Shown here piece by piece: positions 37,901-50,389 of a stretch of 64,000 nucleotides of DNA. Position 1 is the first letter of the stretch; each line of letters opens with the position of its first letter. This stretch comes from Cryptomeria japonica. Its lineage: Eukaryota > Streptophyta > Pinopsida > Cupressales > Cupressaceae. Under the pieces are notes generated by a model that made no database searches, was not told the DNA's origin, and saw nothing but the letters and a program-made list of their open reading frames with translations. Position numbers and translations under genes: made by a program. The DNA is taken from assembly GCF_030272615.1 (NCBI RefSeq), contig NC_081411.1:836366136-836430135 (forward strand), in the 5' to 3' direction.

Positions 37901-38575
37901 CTTTACCAATCTATGATTGGAAAGTTGCAATATGTTGTTCAGAGTAGGCTAGATATAGCACATGTAGTAGGTCTTGTTGCAAGATTTTCTGCAGATCCTA
38001 AGGAAACACACATGATAGCAATCAAAAGAATTTTTAGATACTTAAAAGGCACTGAAGATTATGGCTTAGTATATCAGAAAGGAAATGATTTTGATTTAAA
38101 AGTTTATACTGATGCTGATTGGGTAGGCAACATTGATGAGAGGAAAAGTACAAGTGGAGGAGCTTTGTTCTTAGGAGAAAGACTAGTGAGTTGGCTTAGC
38201 AAGAAACAAGGATGTGTTTCTCAATCAACAATAGAAGCTGAATACGTTGCTGCAGCACTGAATTGCACCAACATTGCATGGATCAAACAACTGTTGGAAG
38301 GTATAAATGAGAAAGTTACTGAGCTAGTAACTATATTCTCTGACAATACTAGTGCCATTAATATTTCAAAGAATCCTTTTATGCACTCTAAGACAAAGCA
38401 CATCTCTATCAAATATCATTATCTTAGAGAAGAAGCTCAAGAGAAGAAAGTGGTGTTGGAATATGTTAGCACAAAGGAGCAAATAGCAGATATCTTCACC
38501 AAGCCACTACCAAAGGACACTTTTGAATATCTTAGAAGTAAGTTAGGGGTCCTACCCCTATCTTCCATTCACTGA
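34946..38575 (+). pseudogene. RT7 gag-pol, first copy (5'-truncated, broken)
   Basis: It begins inside gag. The knuckle CFNCDKIGHMASNC is intact (about 35250-35290). Protease has DSGCSHHMTGD (about 35547). Integrase has RSDRGGEF (about 36295), but HTDL is followed by a stop at 36115 and R.AI carries a stop at 36484. RT has [11 protein letters not shown] (about 37490) and FVDDIIF (about 37628). A frameshift lies near 37880. RNase H has DADWVG, TIEAEYVAA and ADIFTKPLP, ending at 38575. It is close to RT3 throughout. Confidence 0.88.
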
Positions 38576-39018
38576 CCAAGTTCGGTGAAAGCATTAATTC
38601 GATGACTCTATTGAATATCTTTTGGGAGTTGATGTTGGAGTTCTACACTTTAGAAGGTTTTCTAAAAGTGTACTAGAATTAATACTGGAATATTACAGAG
38701 AATGATACAGGGAACATGAATTGAAGACAAATGCTCTGACCGAGACTTAGTTGATACACAACAACAGGAAATAACTTCTTACAGAAAGAAATTATGTTTT
38801 AGTTCTTTTTTTTGGCATTGTTGTCAAAGGGGGAGAAGACTGAGAGGAGACTATAGATTGAAATAACTGAGAGAAGATTGCAGATTGAAATAAAGACTGA
38901 AAATAGAAGAGAAGTCTAATGTATGGGGGAGAGCATTTCAGCATTTCAGAATCACAACAATCCGAATCTTTTAAAGGTCAAATCAACTGGTTTTGCCATC
39001 AATGCCAAAGGGGGAGAT
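38576..39018 (+). promoter_or_regulatory. RT7 3' non-coding region with two hairpin-polypurine modules
   Basis: Between the pol stop and the LTR lie two modules: TTTGGCATTGTTGTCAAAGG with a G5 run (38811-38835) and GCCATCAATGCCAAAG with GGGGGAGAT directly abutting the LTR (38991-39018). The second is the PPT proper. RT3 has the same pair. Confidence 0.65.
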
Positions 39019-40512
39019 TGTTGGCAATATTACATTATAACAGATAATGAAAGATTGTTGACATTTCAATAAGGATATTGACAAGGTTGTCGATGATTAT
39101 GGACATAACTGATTAAAGATGTTTTACTATCTTGATATTATTATTTTGTCATTGATTTCAAGAAATTGATTTTCTAATTTAGTATGATGTTGCCATTTTT
39201 TGAGAAGTGTGATATGAAGATTATAAAGAAGCTGGTAAAAGACACAGGAAAGAATATGATGAATAAGGGGATAAGTTATTCAATGGGTAACTACTACCAA
39301 GTCAGACAATGATGAGATCATGATGTTTAAGATTGTTTTAACATCATACATATGTTGTAAAATGTAAAGGCTAATACTATACTATGTTATCAGGCAAAGA
39401 ACCTAGTTGGTAAACCCTAAGGTTATCGCTATTGGTTAATGAAGGCAGAATGTCTATTGAGTGAAGTTTAGTATTTACTAAGTTACAATCAAGCTATAAT
39501 AGAATGCATTAAATGTTTACATGTGATATTTAATGAAAGAAGCTGATGAGTTGGAGCAGATCAATGATTGGTAAGTAGTGGAAGAAGTTTGTTAACAAAT
39601 CTAAGGCAATGGAAAGTCAGCATGAAGATCTACAGCTCAGATTGAACCGCAATACCCTAACACAAGTTCCAATGTGGGGTAAAACATTTTCAGATTGAAA
39701 GATACATTGAACCTGGACAAGATTGAAGATCTGATGGCTATGATTGATCATGGGAAATGTGATCAATGAGATTGAGCACTTAGAAGATTGTTTATAAATA
39801 GGAAACCGTTGATAAACAATGTACATGGGCAAGTGTATGCACAGGGATGCTACATAGTGATTACCAAGCACAGAAGCTTGAAGACTTGGTAGAATAATAG
39901 AGTGTAGATGGCCAATAGATAGACAAGATTAGTTCTATGTCTAAATTGTATTGAACAAATAGGAATCTGCTTTAGCATTTTTAGATGTGAAGTTGCAAAC
40001 ATATCTTTATTACTGTTATTTTGTGAAAGTGATAGGAAATCTCTTAACGGAGTGGACTTAACAATCTTATATGTAAATCCTCTAGCAAGGTGACATTATG
40101 ATTGATTGTTTGAAATCCTTTCACAAGGTTACTTCTAACAAAGTGAAGATCCTAACAGATCTACGGGAAATCCCTTAATCAGGTCACATCTAGCAATGTG
40201 TTTGTAATCTTTAACAAGATTTGCTTTTAACCGAGAATACTCTAGAAGAGTATATTTTTTAGTGGGTCCAAAATCCCACAGTAGTTTTTCCCTATTTGGG
40301 TTTCCACGTTAAATCTGGTGTTATGAGGTTTATATTGTTCATATGCTTTTGAGTTTGCATGTTTGACAGTTTTTGGTTATATGATTGATATATATGTTAC
40401 CAAGGTTGAATCTGATGTTTTTATGGATGATTAAGTTTGTATGATTCACCCGCCCCCCCTCTCATCTTGTTGGCTATTGGATTTGTACTTATATTAAGTA
40501 TCAGAACTATCA
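39019..40512 (+). repeat. RT7 LTR shared by the two tandem copies
   Basis: The 1494-bp LTR begins TGTTGGCAATATT after the PPT and ends ACTATCA before a PBS. It is the RT3 family and keeps the segment deleted in the RT3 5' LTR. A TATA box (TTTATAAATA) lies near 39790. Confidence 0.88.
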
Positions 40513-40514
40513 AT

Positions 40515-40526
40515 CGGTATCAAAGC
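40515..40526 (+). promoter_or_regulatory. RT7 second-copy primer binding site (degenerate)
   Basis: It reads CGGTATCAAAGC, two transitions from TGGTATCAGAGC, two bases after the LTR. Confidence 0.8.
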
Positions 40527-40576
40527 TTTGGACTCTAAAAGGAAATTTTAAAGGCACTTGAGTTAAAGATCCAAAG

Positions 40577-43500
40577 ATGTATAAGAGGGATGCACCGAAG
40601 CTGAACAAGTCAAGTTTCTCTACATGGTAGAAAAGGATGAAGCTATATCTATCAGGAGTTGGAGAATATGCTATATACTATCTAGAGAATGATTTTGTTG
40701 CACCAAGCACCTATCCATTGACAATGGAAGAGATAAAGGCAAAGCAAGAACATATTCAAGCAATGATTGAAATAACATCTACATTGACCGATTTGAAATT
40801 TAATGATCTAGAAGGATGTATTAATGCAAAGGCAATATGGACTAAGCTCATATCTGTATATGGAGGAGATGAACATGTTCAAAGAGAAAAAGTAGATAGT
40901 TTAAGAGGACAACTTGAATCTATGAGGATGAATGAAGGTGAGAACATAACCCAGTACAATACAACACTAAAGGAGATTGTAAATCAAATCAAAGGAGCAG
41001 GAGTAACTATTGATGAAAAGGATGTAACAAGTAAGTTGTTAAGAACCCTTCTACCTGCCTATGCAATCTGAGTCTCTGCAATCAATGAATTGAGGTTTGT
41101 ACCCAATATGCCATTTTCTTTGGATGCTACTATTGGTAAGCTACATGCATTTGAATTAAGTAATTTTGATAACAGTCGGTCATCGATAAATAAAGTTGAA
41201 TCTAAATTTAGTTCTTTTCATCTGAATGAATCTAATGATTACAATGAAAGAAAGTATAAGTACTCTAAAGGAGATCACAGTGGAGCAAGTCAAAGATTTT
41301 AGAAGAATATGGAAGAAGTACACAAACTGTATGAAGAAATCAGAATGCAAGAAGAGTTTGAAGAACTATAGGACAAAAGGTTACTGAGAGGCAAAGGTAA
41401 GTATAAAGGAAAACTACCTTTGAAATGTTTCAATTGTGATAAGATTGGACATATGGCTTCTAACTGTCCTGACCAAGATTTTACTGAAAAGAGAGATTAC
41501 CAAGATGACAGATAGAAAGATAACCATTACATAGGACACCGAGACTTCAAAAGAAGAGATAGAAAGACATGCTTAATAGCTGATGAGGAATCTAATGATT
41601 ATAAATTAGATGAAACTGATACAGAGGAAGTTTTTTATGTGGCTATCAAGGATGGATCGGATGAAGAAAGGTATGAAGAAAAAGCCCTAATATCTCACAT
41701 TAGCACTAATGATTTTTGGATTATAGATAGTGGATGCTCACATCATATGACAGGAGATAAACACAAGTTTGTTATGTTAGAAGATTATGATGGAGGCTAT
41801 GCTAGATTTAGTAATGATGCACCATGTTTGGTAAGAGGTAAAGGATCCATAACACTTCTTGATAATGCAAGATGCAATGATGTTCATTGGGTTGAAGTTT
41901 TGAAATACAATTTGTTGAGTGTAGCACAAATAAATAACATAGGTTACCAAATAGAATTTCAGAAAGGAATTGTCAAAGTTCATGACAAGAATGGAAAGTT
42001 AGATGCTACCGGGACACAAACAAAAGGTAATACATTTCACCTTGACTCAACTCACAATAAGTGTTTGTATGCAAAGATTGATGATACCTGGTTATGGCAT
42101 AAAAGGCTTTGTCATGTTAATTTTGATAATCTGATCAAAATTAGTAAGAAGCACCGAGTAAGAGGTCTACCGAGTCTTTAAAAACTTGAGAATGCTATGT
42201 GTCAAGGATGCCAAATGGGTAAGATGACAAGATCTAGCTTTACAAGTAAGTCCTACACTTATAAGGGAATTTTAGATCTTGTGCACACTGATCTTTGTGG
42301 TCCTATGAAAGTTCAAAGTTATTATGGTGATAAGTATTTCATATTATTTGTGGATGATTATTCAAGGATGATGTCAGTAATGTTTTTAAAAGAAAAATCA
42401 GAAGCCTTTCAAATGTTTAAATGGTACAAGTCTAGAGTTGAAAATGAAATAGGAAGACAACTGAAATGTCTTAGATCAGATAGAGGAAGAGAGTTCACAT
42501 CTGATGAGTTCAACTTATTTTGCAATGATCATGGTATAGAAGGACAAGTCTCTGCACCAAGAACTCCACAGCAGAATGGAATAGTTGATAGAAGAAATAG
42601 ATCTATTGTGGATTGTGCTAGAACACTGATGATTGAGAAGAAAGTTCCACAAACATTTTGGAGAGAAGCAATAAGCACAGCTGTTTACACCTTAAACCGA
42701 GTTCAATTGAAGAAATGTACTTTGAAGACACCTTATGAAATTTGGTATGATAAGAAACCTAATGTAAGTTATTTTAAAATCTTTGGAAGTAAATGCTATG
42801 TTCATAAAGATGATAGAAATGGCAAGTTTGATCAGAAAAGTGAAGAAGGAACATTTCTAGGTTATTCTTCTAGAAGCAAAGCATTTAAATGTCTGATCAA
42901 ATCATCTAACAAAATAGTAGAAAGTGCAAATGTGAAAATTGATGAATTTGCAGAAAGAAATGATGAAGGAAATTCCAAAGAACTAGAAGACTATGATGGA
43001 TTTGTCTATGTGCAACTAAGAAGTCCTATTGAGAAAACTGTTGAAGAAAATGAAGAAAATATCCAGTTACCGAGTGATGAAGAAGATCACACAGAGCCTA
43101 CCAAGATTGTATTAGCCAAGTATGTCAGAAGACATCATGCACCAAGTCAAATTATAGGAGATAAGGATGATCCAGTGATGACAAGGAACAAACTGAGATA
43201 GAATACATGTTTGATATCTAAATTTTAACCGAGAATAGTGAAAGAGGCATTTAATAGTGAAGATTGGATAAATGTAATGACTGAAGAGATTGATCAAATC
43301 AAGAAGAATGACACATGGACACTGGTCCTAAGACCGAAGGAAAAAAATGTAATCGGTACAAAGAGGATCTTCAGAAACAAGCTAAATGAAAAAGGTGAGG
43401 TCATTCGGAACAAAGCAAGACTAGTTTGCAAAGGTTATGCCCAAGAAGAAGGAATTGATTATGGTGAGACTTTTGCACCTATTGCTAGACTTGAAGGAGT

Positions 43501-44423
43501 AAGAACATTGTTGGCATATGCTACTTTCAAGAACGTCAAGGTATATCAAATGGAGGTCAAATCTGCATTTTTGTATGGAATATTAGAATAAGAAGTTTTC
43601 ATTGAACAACCTGAAGGATTTGTTGAAGACAATGATAAAGATCAGGTATGTAAATTGAACAAAGCTTTATATGGTCTGAAACAAGCACCTAGAGCATGGT
43701 ATAAAAGATTGCACTCTTATTTGATTAAGATTTCTTTTATAAGGACAAGTGAGAACAACAATATGTACATGAAGAATGATGAAAATGGAATACTGATCTT
43801 AGCCATATTTGTTGATGATATTATATTTTGTGGAAATGACTCTTTATGCAAGAACTTTGGAAATGAAATGAGCAAAGAATTTGAGATGTCATTAATTGGT
43901 GAGATAAAGTATTTAATAGGTTTACAGATACTGCAAATGAAAAATGAGATTTTCATTACTCAATCCAAGTATATGAAGGAAATCTTAAAGAAATTTTGAA
44001 TGGAGGATTCAAAACTAGTAAGTACTCCTATGACTACCAACTATAAACTATCAAGGAATGATGAATCTGCATCTATTGATGAGACACTTTACCAATCTAT
44101 GATTGGAAAGTTGCAATATGTTGTTCATAGCAGGCTAGATATAGCACATGTAGTAGGTATTGTTGCAAGATTTTCTACAGATCCTAAGGAAACACAAAAG
44201 AATTTTCAGATACTTAAAAGGCACTGAAGATTATGGCTTAGTATATCAGAAAGGAAATGATTTTGATTTAAAAGTTGATACTGATGTTGATTGGGCAGGC
44301 AACATCGATGACAGGAAAAGCACAAGTGGAGGAGCTTTCTTCTTAGGAGAAAGACTAGTGAGTTGGCATAGCAAGAAACAAGGATGTGTTTCTCAGTCAA
44401 CAGTAGAAGCTGAATATGTTGCT
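40577..44423 (+). pseudogene. RT7 gag-pol, second copy (3'-truncated, broken)
   Basis: Gag begins at the ATG at 40577 (MYKRDAPKLNKSSFSTW) with an in-frame TAG soon after. The knuckle is near 41430-41470. Protease has DSGCSHHMTGD (about 41727). Integrase runs 42197-43201 (HTDLCGP intact; RSDRGREF). RT has [11 protein letters not shown] (about 43670) and FVDDIIF (about 43808). RNase H is cut at EAEYVA(T), 44423, and joins RT6 pol. Stops occur at 41053, 41312, 43200 and 43588 among others. Confidence 0.88.
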
Positions 44424-45680
44424 ACTAAATGGATGTAAAATTTGCATTTCTAAATGGAATACTTGAAGAGGAGGTGTATATAGAGAAACCAAATGGGTTT
44501 GTCCTATCAAAAGATAGTGACATGGTGTGTAGGATACATAAAGCCTTGTATGGACTAAAGTAGGCACCTAGAGCATGGTATGAACACTTGCACTCTAATC
44601 TTGTTAAGATTGGATTTGAAAGAACAAGTGAAGATAGCAATATCTACTTAAAATCGGAAGAAGATCAGATTCTTATTTGTGAAGTATTTGTTGATGACAT
44701 AATCTTTGGTGGAGATGACAAGATGAGTCATGACATTGCAGATGAGATGAAAAAGGAGTTTGAGATGTCACTCATAGGGGAGATTAAGTTCTTTATTAGA
44801 CTCTAGATTCAATAAATGAAAGATGGAATCTTTATTACTCAGTCCAAGTATGTCAAAGAGGTGTTGAAGACCTTTGGCATGGAAGACAACAAATGGGTTG
44901 GTACACCAATGGTGACTAGTTGTAAACTATCAAAAGAGGATGACTCAACATTGGTAAATGAGAAGGAATATCGATCAATGATTGGTAAGTTGCATTATGT
45001 AGTGCATAGAAGACTAGATATTGCATATGTAGTGGGTATTACCACTTGATTTTAGCAAACCCCAAGAGAATCCCACTTGGTAGAAGTCAAGTGGATTCTT
45101 AGATATCTGAAGGGAACTATTGACTATGGATTATGGTATCCATACAATGATGATTTCAATCTGAAAGTGTTCATAGATGCTAATTGTGTTGCTAATGTAG
45201 ATGACTGGAAGAGCACAACCAGTGGTGCATTCTTTCTCAGTGGTAGACTGGTCTCATGGATGAGTAAAAAGAAGAGTTGTATCTCTTAGTCTACAGCAGA
45301 AGTGGAGTATATTGCAGCTTGTATGAACTGCACCCAGACTATTTGGATGAAGCATGTATTGAATGGCTTCAAAGTTCCTGTATCTGAACTGGTAATTATA
45401 TTTTGTGACAATACAAGTATAATTAATATTTCCAAGAATCTAGTTTTGCATGCTAGAACCAAACACTTTGAACTCAAGTATCATTTCTTGAGGGAAAAGG
45501 TTTAGAACAAAGAGGTGGTATTGGAACATGTTTCTAGTAAGGAGAAGTTAGCAGACATATTCACCAAGCCTCTACTGAAGGCTACTTTTACCTATCTAAG
45601 AGGTGAATTAGGGGTGTTTCCCCTTCAAGAGGTAAATCAAAAGTCTATGCTCCACATCAGTCAGGTCTTCCATTGATATA
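44424..45680 (+). pseudogene. RT6 pol remnant: RT core to RNase H end (broken)
   Basis: It opens in RT at [19 protein letters not shown], then YGLK.APRAWYEHL (about 44545) and FVDDIIFGGDD (about 44687). RNase H follows (45077-45289, STTSGAFFLSGRLVSW; DNTSIINISKN about 45408) and ends near 45640. It differs clearly from RT7, so it is a distinct copia family. Stop codons and at least one frameshift are present. The upstream part of pol is lost at the junction. Confidence 0.82.
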
Positions 45681-45873
45681 TCATTTGAGGATTGATGTGT
45701 TGCAGGATGTTACTCCTCAGGGTGACCAGCATAGTGGAACAAGGGAGCTTGTGCCTCCACTTTGGCATTGTTGTCAAATGGGAAGAAGATGTGAAGTGGG
45801 GAAGATATCTGCATCAATAGGGAGAAGATGTGATGCAAAAAGAGAGATATCTTTGTATATTGCCATCAATGCC

Positions 45874-45884
45874 AAAGGGGAGAT
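45874..45884 (+). promoter_or_regulatory. RT6 polypurine tract
   Basis: AAAGGGGAGAT directly precedes the 3' LTR and follows GCCATCAATGCC, as in RT7. Confidence 0.8.
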
Positions 45885-47402
45885 TGTTGGCATATGTATA
45901 GAGCATGATGACATGTTAATATTGTATGTTGTCATTGATGTCAATATGCTGAGTGAACTAGTTTATTGAAGTTAAGAAACTGACAAAGAGAACCAGTATG
46001 ATGTTGTGAACCAGCATATGTGAAAAAATGAAGCAGTATGCTTGTCCAAGTGAACTGGTATGTTGCAAACAGAACAAGAGAACCGGTATATGGAATGTTT
46101 TGTATCAAGGGTTCATATGGCATGACTACCGGTTGGTAGTCTCAGTCTCAAGGTTTCCGGTTGAAGCTTCAGGGTTTTTGGTTGAAATGTTTCGAGTCTA
46201 TGTGATTCAACCGATGGCATTGTGTGATGAGTTAGCATTGTAATGGAGATTAGATCATGTTGCCACGTTAGCCTTGTGCACATGAAGGATCATGCATGAA
46301 GGAGATTTGTTCCTATCTACCTTGGGAATGTGCGAAGTCTATGCAAACAGTGGAGAATGCATGATGGGTTATCACCTCCAAGAAGTGGTGAAGAACAAAT
46401 GATGGAGAATGTATTGAGATCTATTCAAGACCGTTGTATTGAAATGCAAAGTGTTCAATGGGCAGGATTGAACTGACTAAATTTCTCAACCTAAGTGTTT
46501 AGGGTTTAGGGTTTATGCTACCGACCTATCTATTTCCTATAAGGTCGATGTTGTGTTTCATGTTGAGGTTGTTGGCAAATGTTGTGTGTGTATCTATGTG
46601 CAGAGATACATGATTCTTTCCAGACTAGTTGAGAGGATTGATACCTGCATAGTGTGTGTGTAGAAGGAAGGAACTAAAGTGGATCTGCATTGGCATTAAG
46701 TACTAATACCAGATCATTGTGATACCTGTTGATCTCTAACCAATTCAATAGTTGGAAAATCCCTTAATAGGGTAGCTTTAACTAGCTTGCTGTAAATCCT
46801 TTAATAGGGTGACTCAAAGCCATTGAGTTCATAAAATCCTCTAACAAGGTAACCTCTAACAGGGTTTAACCCTTAACTGGGTATTCTAGCCATCCCTTAA
46901 CTAGGTGATCCCTAACAGGATCGGTTCCTAATAGAACCTGATGTAACAGTATTTAATAGGACTTGGCTACTAAAAGAGCGGACTTCTAAAGAGTTCAAAA
47001 ATAGCTTGTGGGTATTCATCCCCACCGTGGTTTTTCCTAGTTGGGTTTCCACTTGAAAAAATATGTTTGCCATGTGTGATGCTTCGTTCATGTGATGTTT
47101 TGTTATTTCCTATTTAGTGGTAAATCATTGTATCTTTGATGATAGATTATTTGTTTATGCATAAGGAAAAAGTGGAAATGAGGGAGTAGGTTGTATGGAA
47201 AGCTAAGAAGATTGATCGGTTCATGTCTTTCACAATTGCACTGTGTTTAACCAGTAGTAATCTAGTTCGAACCAGTGTTAGGGATTGCCAATAGTTTATA
47301 GTCTACAATCAAATCGGTTCAAAAAAAAAATTTGTGCCTGTACTGATTCACCCCCCCCTCTTAGTACCAGTTTGGTACTCACTGTTCATCATTGAGTTAT
47401 CT
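45885..47402 (+). repeat. RT6 3' LTR
   Basis: The LTR of about 1518 bp starts TGTTGGCATATG; its end is placed by alignment with S4 (1522 bp), with the final CA apparently CT. It has telomere-like TTTAGGGTTTA near 46500, an array of CCCTTAAC..GG motifs at 46750-46990, the GTGGTTTTTCC block near 47027, and the stem-loop GTACTGA/TTAGTAC (47340-47367, one mismatch). Confidence 0.8.
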
Positions 47403-48207
47403 GACCGGTGAAGGCCTTCCAAAGTGCTATGCTAGGACCAAAGCTTGTTAGAGATCCCAAGATTGATTAGAAGCTTATACCCTGTCAAGAGTAGCCTTGC
47501 TGGAGAATTTTAGAATCCAAACTAATGGATCACCTTGTTAGAGCTTACTCGGTTAGGGGATTTGATTCTGTTGCAATGATTAGAAAACAACAAGAGTGGA
47601 TTGATCTATTCTGAGTAGCACAATATTTACTTGATCAGATCCTTCTAATTACATTCAACACTGCTCTTCATCTTAACACTTATCACTCTTCAACAAAATA
47701 TTTCACTCTAGATGCGTATTAGTATTCACATACCATCATTCTCTCTTTTTCAAATGATTCACTAAGATGTCTTTAAATAGATATTCAAATCTTATGTCGG
47801 CCATAGGAAATCATAACACAATTTCCTAGGTGCAGTGTATTTAGACAAGTAGTCATAACTCATCACAAAAATGACTGCCAAGAAAATGGTGTTGGTAACT
47901 CATCACAAAATCAGATACCAGTTAGAATAGTTAAAACCGATTGGGACAAAGTGTGTGAACCATTGTCCTGGAATCTTCTACTTGATCTCCATCTTCATTT
48001 TTATGCTGAGTTAATGTAACCACAGGTTATCTCTTAGGCACATACTAGTTGACACAGAGTACCAGTTAGAGATAGACCTTAAACATACCAGTTGATAGTG
48101 TAAACCAATTGAAGTTACACCAGTAGTCAATATAATCATATATGTATGAAACTGTTTCATCAATGACAACAAGTGATGAATACATGATAATCATCATCAA
48201 GACAACA

Positions 48208-49589
48208 ATTTTTTGTTTTGATCTCTTGGTATCTTTGTTGTGGAGAAAATTTTTGTGTTCGTGAAATTGAGAGGTGATATTGTAATTGTTAAGTTTGTCA
48301 AAGAAGTTGTTAGTAATTTTCTTAGGTTTTGATATTTAATTGTATGTCTTACTCGCTCTTTCTCATTACAGTTGTCTTTATCTACCACAAAATTCATATC
48401 ATCACTACAATTTGTTTGAAATTTGTGTTATCTTAGTTTACTATTGCTATGTAACCAATAAATTGTAGTTGTTCTATTCTACAATTATTAGTAACTATTA
48501 TGTTATATTTCTAATTGCAATTGCATTTACTAAACCAACAAGAAAAATTATTTTGTTGCCAAACATCTACAATTTCTTTAATAGTTGAAATAGTATAACC
48601 TTTTATTATATGTAGGATTCGAATTTGAATAACTTGCATTGAATTTAATAGTTGAAGCATAAGGAAGTAAAACATATACACTTTGAAAGTGCATCATGTA
48701 TTGCTATCTAAATAGTTTGGACTATTGAATTATAGTTTCCCAATGTTTGTGCAGACATACATAGAGTTATAGCAACAATGAATACATGGTGTGCAACATT
48801 GTATCACTCGACTGCTCTGGTGATTTGTACTTGCCAAGGTCTAATTTTATTCTTTATTGTAATGGAACACTTATAATTCTTTTATATAATTATCTAATGT
48901 AACCTATTCATATTCATATAATTCTTATTTGAGTGATTTGTTTAGAGAAGGAAACTTCAAGCATAAGTAAATAGTGAATATAAATCTTGAAATTAGAACA
49001 AAGATGACTCAAAATAGTTTGTCCTACTAAAAGTTCATCTTCAACTATCTCTGGAACATAGAAAGGTCTTTACATACAATTTGGACATTTTGTTAAAGGT
49101 ACCTAGATTAGAAGGGCTCATGACTTGTTTACGTATTTGAATACATTAAATGATCAATAATGTGTTGCAAATATGTGCATAATTTGACATCATAGTTTGT
49201 CATATCCTTTATACTTTCTTCTATCTTTTCCAAGAACTTCTTTAGTTGTTGCACCTCTAATGCAACTTGTGAACATGTTTGGAAATGTTGTTTTCTTGTG
49301 TGTGGAATGCTACACAATTTTCTATTCAAGAAATAATAGTCATTTCATTTACTTTCATGATATTTGTTACTATTAAACTAGTGACTATTCAACATGTCTT
49401 CAACCTTTGAAATGTAGCCAAATGTATTGAGATCGGTAGAAAGTATGCCACCTTCATGGAACAAAGAATTAGGTTGAAGATAACCTTGAATATTGTCTAC
49501 AATATATTACCAGAAGAAATTATTAGTGCATTGAGTTACTGAATAACAAAACCCAAAAGTGGAGAAATAATATGGAATTAAGTTTTACA
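48208..49589. other. Host DNA downstream of the ERF pseudogene
   Basis: AT-rich sequence with no LTR, PBS or recognisable domain. A 66-codon minus-strand frame at 49129-49329 looks helical but has no supporting context. I see nothing else in it. Confidence 0.5.
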
Positions 49590-50389
49590 TCAGTGATTTG
49601 ATCCATGTATAGTGACTTTGAATGTGTCTGGTACATTTTCTACAATTGCAAATGAGAAATAATGTGCACCAATAGAATTTTGCAAACATTTAGAGCTAAT
49701 ATGATATGCATATTTCTTGCCATTGGCATCATAAATGTCACCAACATCTGACATTGGTAAGTATTTGTGGATGATTTGATCCAGCAAGCCAATAGATTCA
49801 TAAGAATTCATTGTAGATGTTTGTTCCATTCTAGGTTAGATGCATTTGATAGAAACAAGTCACAAGTATCAATTGGAAATATGCAATTAGCCTTTTCATT
49901 CATTTGAGTGACATTGTCAATGTGAATGTTGTTATGCAAAATGGATTTAGGATGGGAGATAGGAATTTTGTGAATAGGTTCACTAGTCATCGAGGAAACT
50001 ATATGTTTTATATTGGAAGGATGATCATGATATGGAATTAAAATTGGGCTTGTCCAGCTATTGTAGTTTTCTTGTACCTTGTAACTTGATTTGTTTGTTG
50101 AAGATGACATAGGAATTTGTTCAAAGATATTGCATGGAGAAGAACTGATATAGTCAAAATTTGTAGCTCTACTTCCTTTGAAGGATATAGCAGCTATATC
50201 ATAAGTAGCAGAAACCTCTTCAGTCATATCAATTGTTCCTAGCCATTGTCATTGCTTAGATATAGGGTCCCTAATTTTTGCAACATGAAGACCCCATGGA
50301 AGTATTCTTACACCTCAATCCCTCTTTTGCTCTATAGAATATTTGGACTTCTTGGAATTCAATTTCAGGTTTTGTAAAAAAATTTTTTC
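49590..50389 (-). pseudogene. ERF-type AP2-domain transcription factor, broken copy
   Basis: One AP2/ERF DNA-binding domain is readable at 50150-50317 on the minus strand: .GVRILPWGLHVAKIRDP, then QWLGTIDMTEE and TYDIAAISFKGS.ATNF. These match the family signatures YRGVR.RPWG, EIRDP, WLGTF and YD.AA. Two positions expected to be Arg are TGA (50315-50317 and 50249-50251), as CGA would become by CpG decay. Alternatives to family assignment are unlikely because three separate blocks align. Downstream, about 120 codons of low-complexity tail end at 49808 and a shifted frame (49590-49829, SYESIGLLDQIIHKYLP) may be the true C-terminus. No start codon remains; an upstream stop lies just before 50389, and RT8 is inserted about 90 bases further upstream. 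Confidence 0.72.

Larger units (their letters stand above)
34946..44423 (+). mobile_element. RT7: tandem internal-LTR-internal block of an RT3-family copia
   Basis: It comprises a gag-pol copy (34946-38575), a single LTR (39019-40512) and a second gag-pol copy (40577-44423). Corresponding points such as integrase are offset by about 6.18 kb, close to one LTR plus one internal region, as LTR-LTR recombination would give. Both outer ends lie inside coding sequence and abut RT6 directly. Confidence 0.8.
33767..47402 (+). mobile_element. RT6: copia element with its middle replaced by RT7
   Basis: The left LTR (33767-34945) and right LTR (45885-47402) are one family: both begin TGTTGGCATATGTATAG. 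Only the last part of pol (44424-45680) and the polypurine tract belong to RT6. The 3' end of the left LTR, PBS, gag and most of pol are gone, replaced by RT7. No target duplication is visible (AACTA on the left; GACCG on the right). Confidence 0.75.
33511..48207 (-). mobile_element. S3: solo LTR split by the RT6/RT7 compound
   Basis: Two pieces (33511-33766 and 47403-48207, about 1061 bp in all) form one LTR. The outer flanks are identical, ATTTT at 33506-33510 and at 48208-48212, and the right end is the usual GACAACA. The left piece has the GGAAAACCC block and the stem-loop CACTGA/TCAGTG (33527-33551). No PBS or internal region belongs to it. The pieces are 13.6 kb apart because of the nested structure. 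Confidence 0.72.

Noticed and set aside
47403-47407. GACCG as RT6 target duplication
   Set aside because: The left flank is AACTA. No match is seen, so the RT6 boundaries are not supported by a duplication.
49129-49329. 66-codon helical minus-strand frame
   Set aside because: No start context, homology or splice signals that I can support; open length is ordinary for AT-rich DNA.
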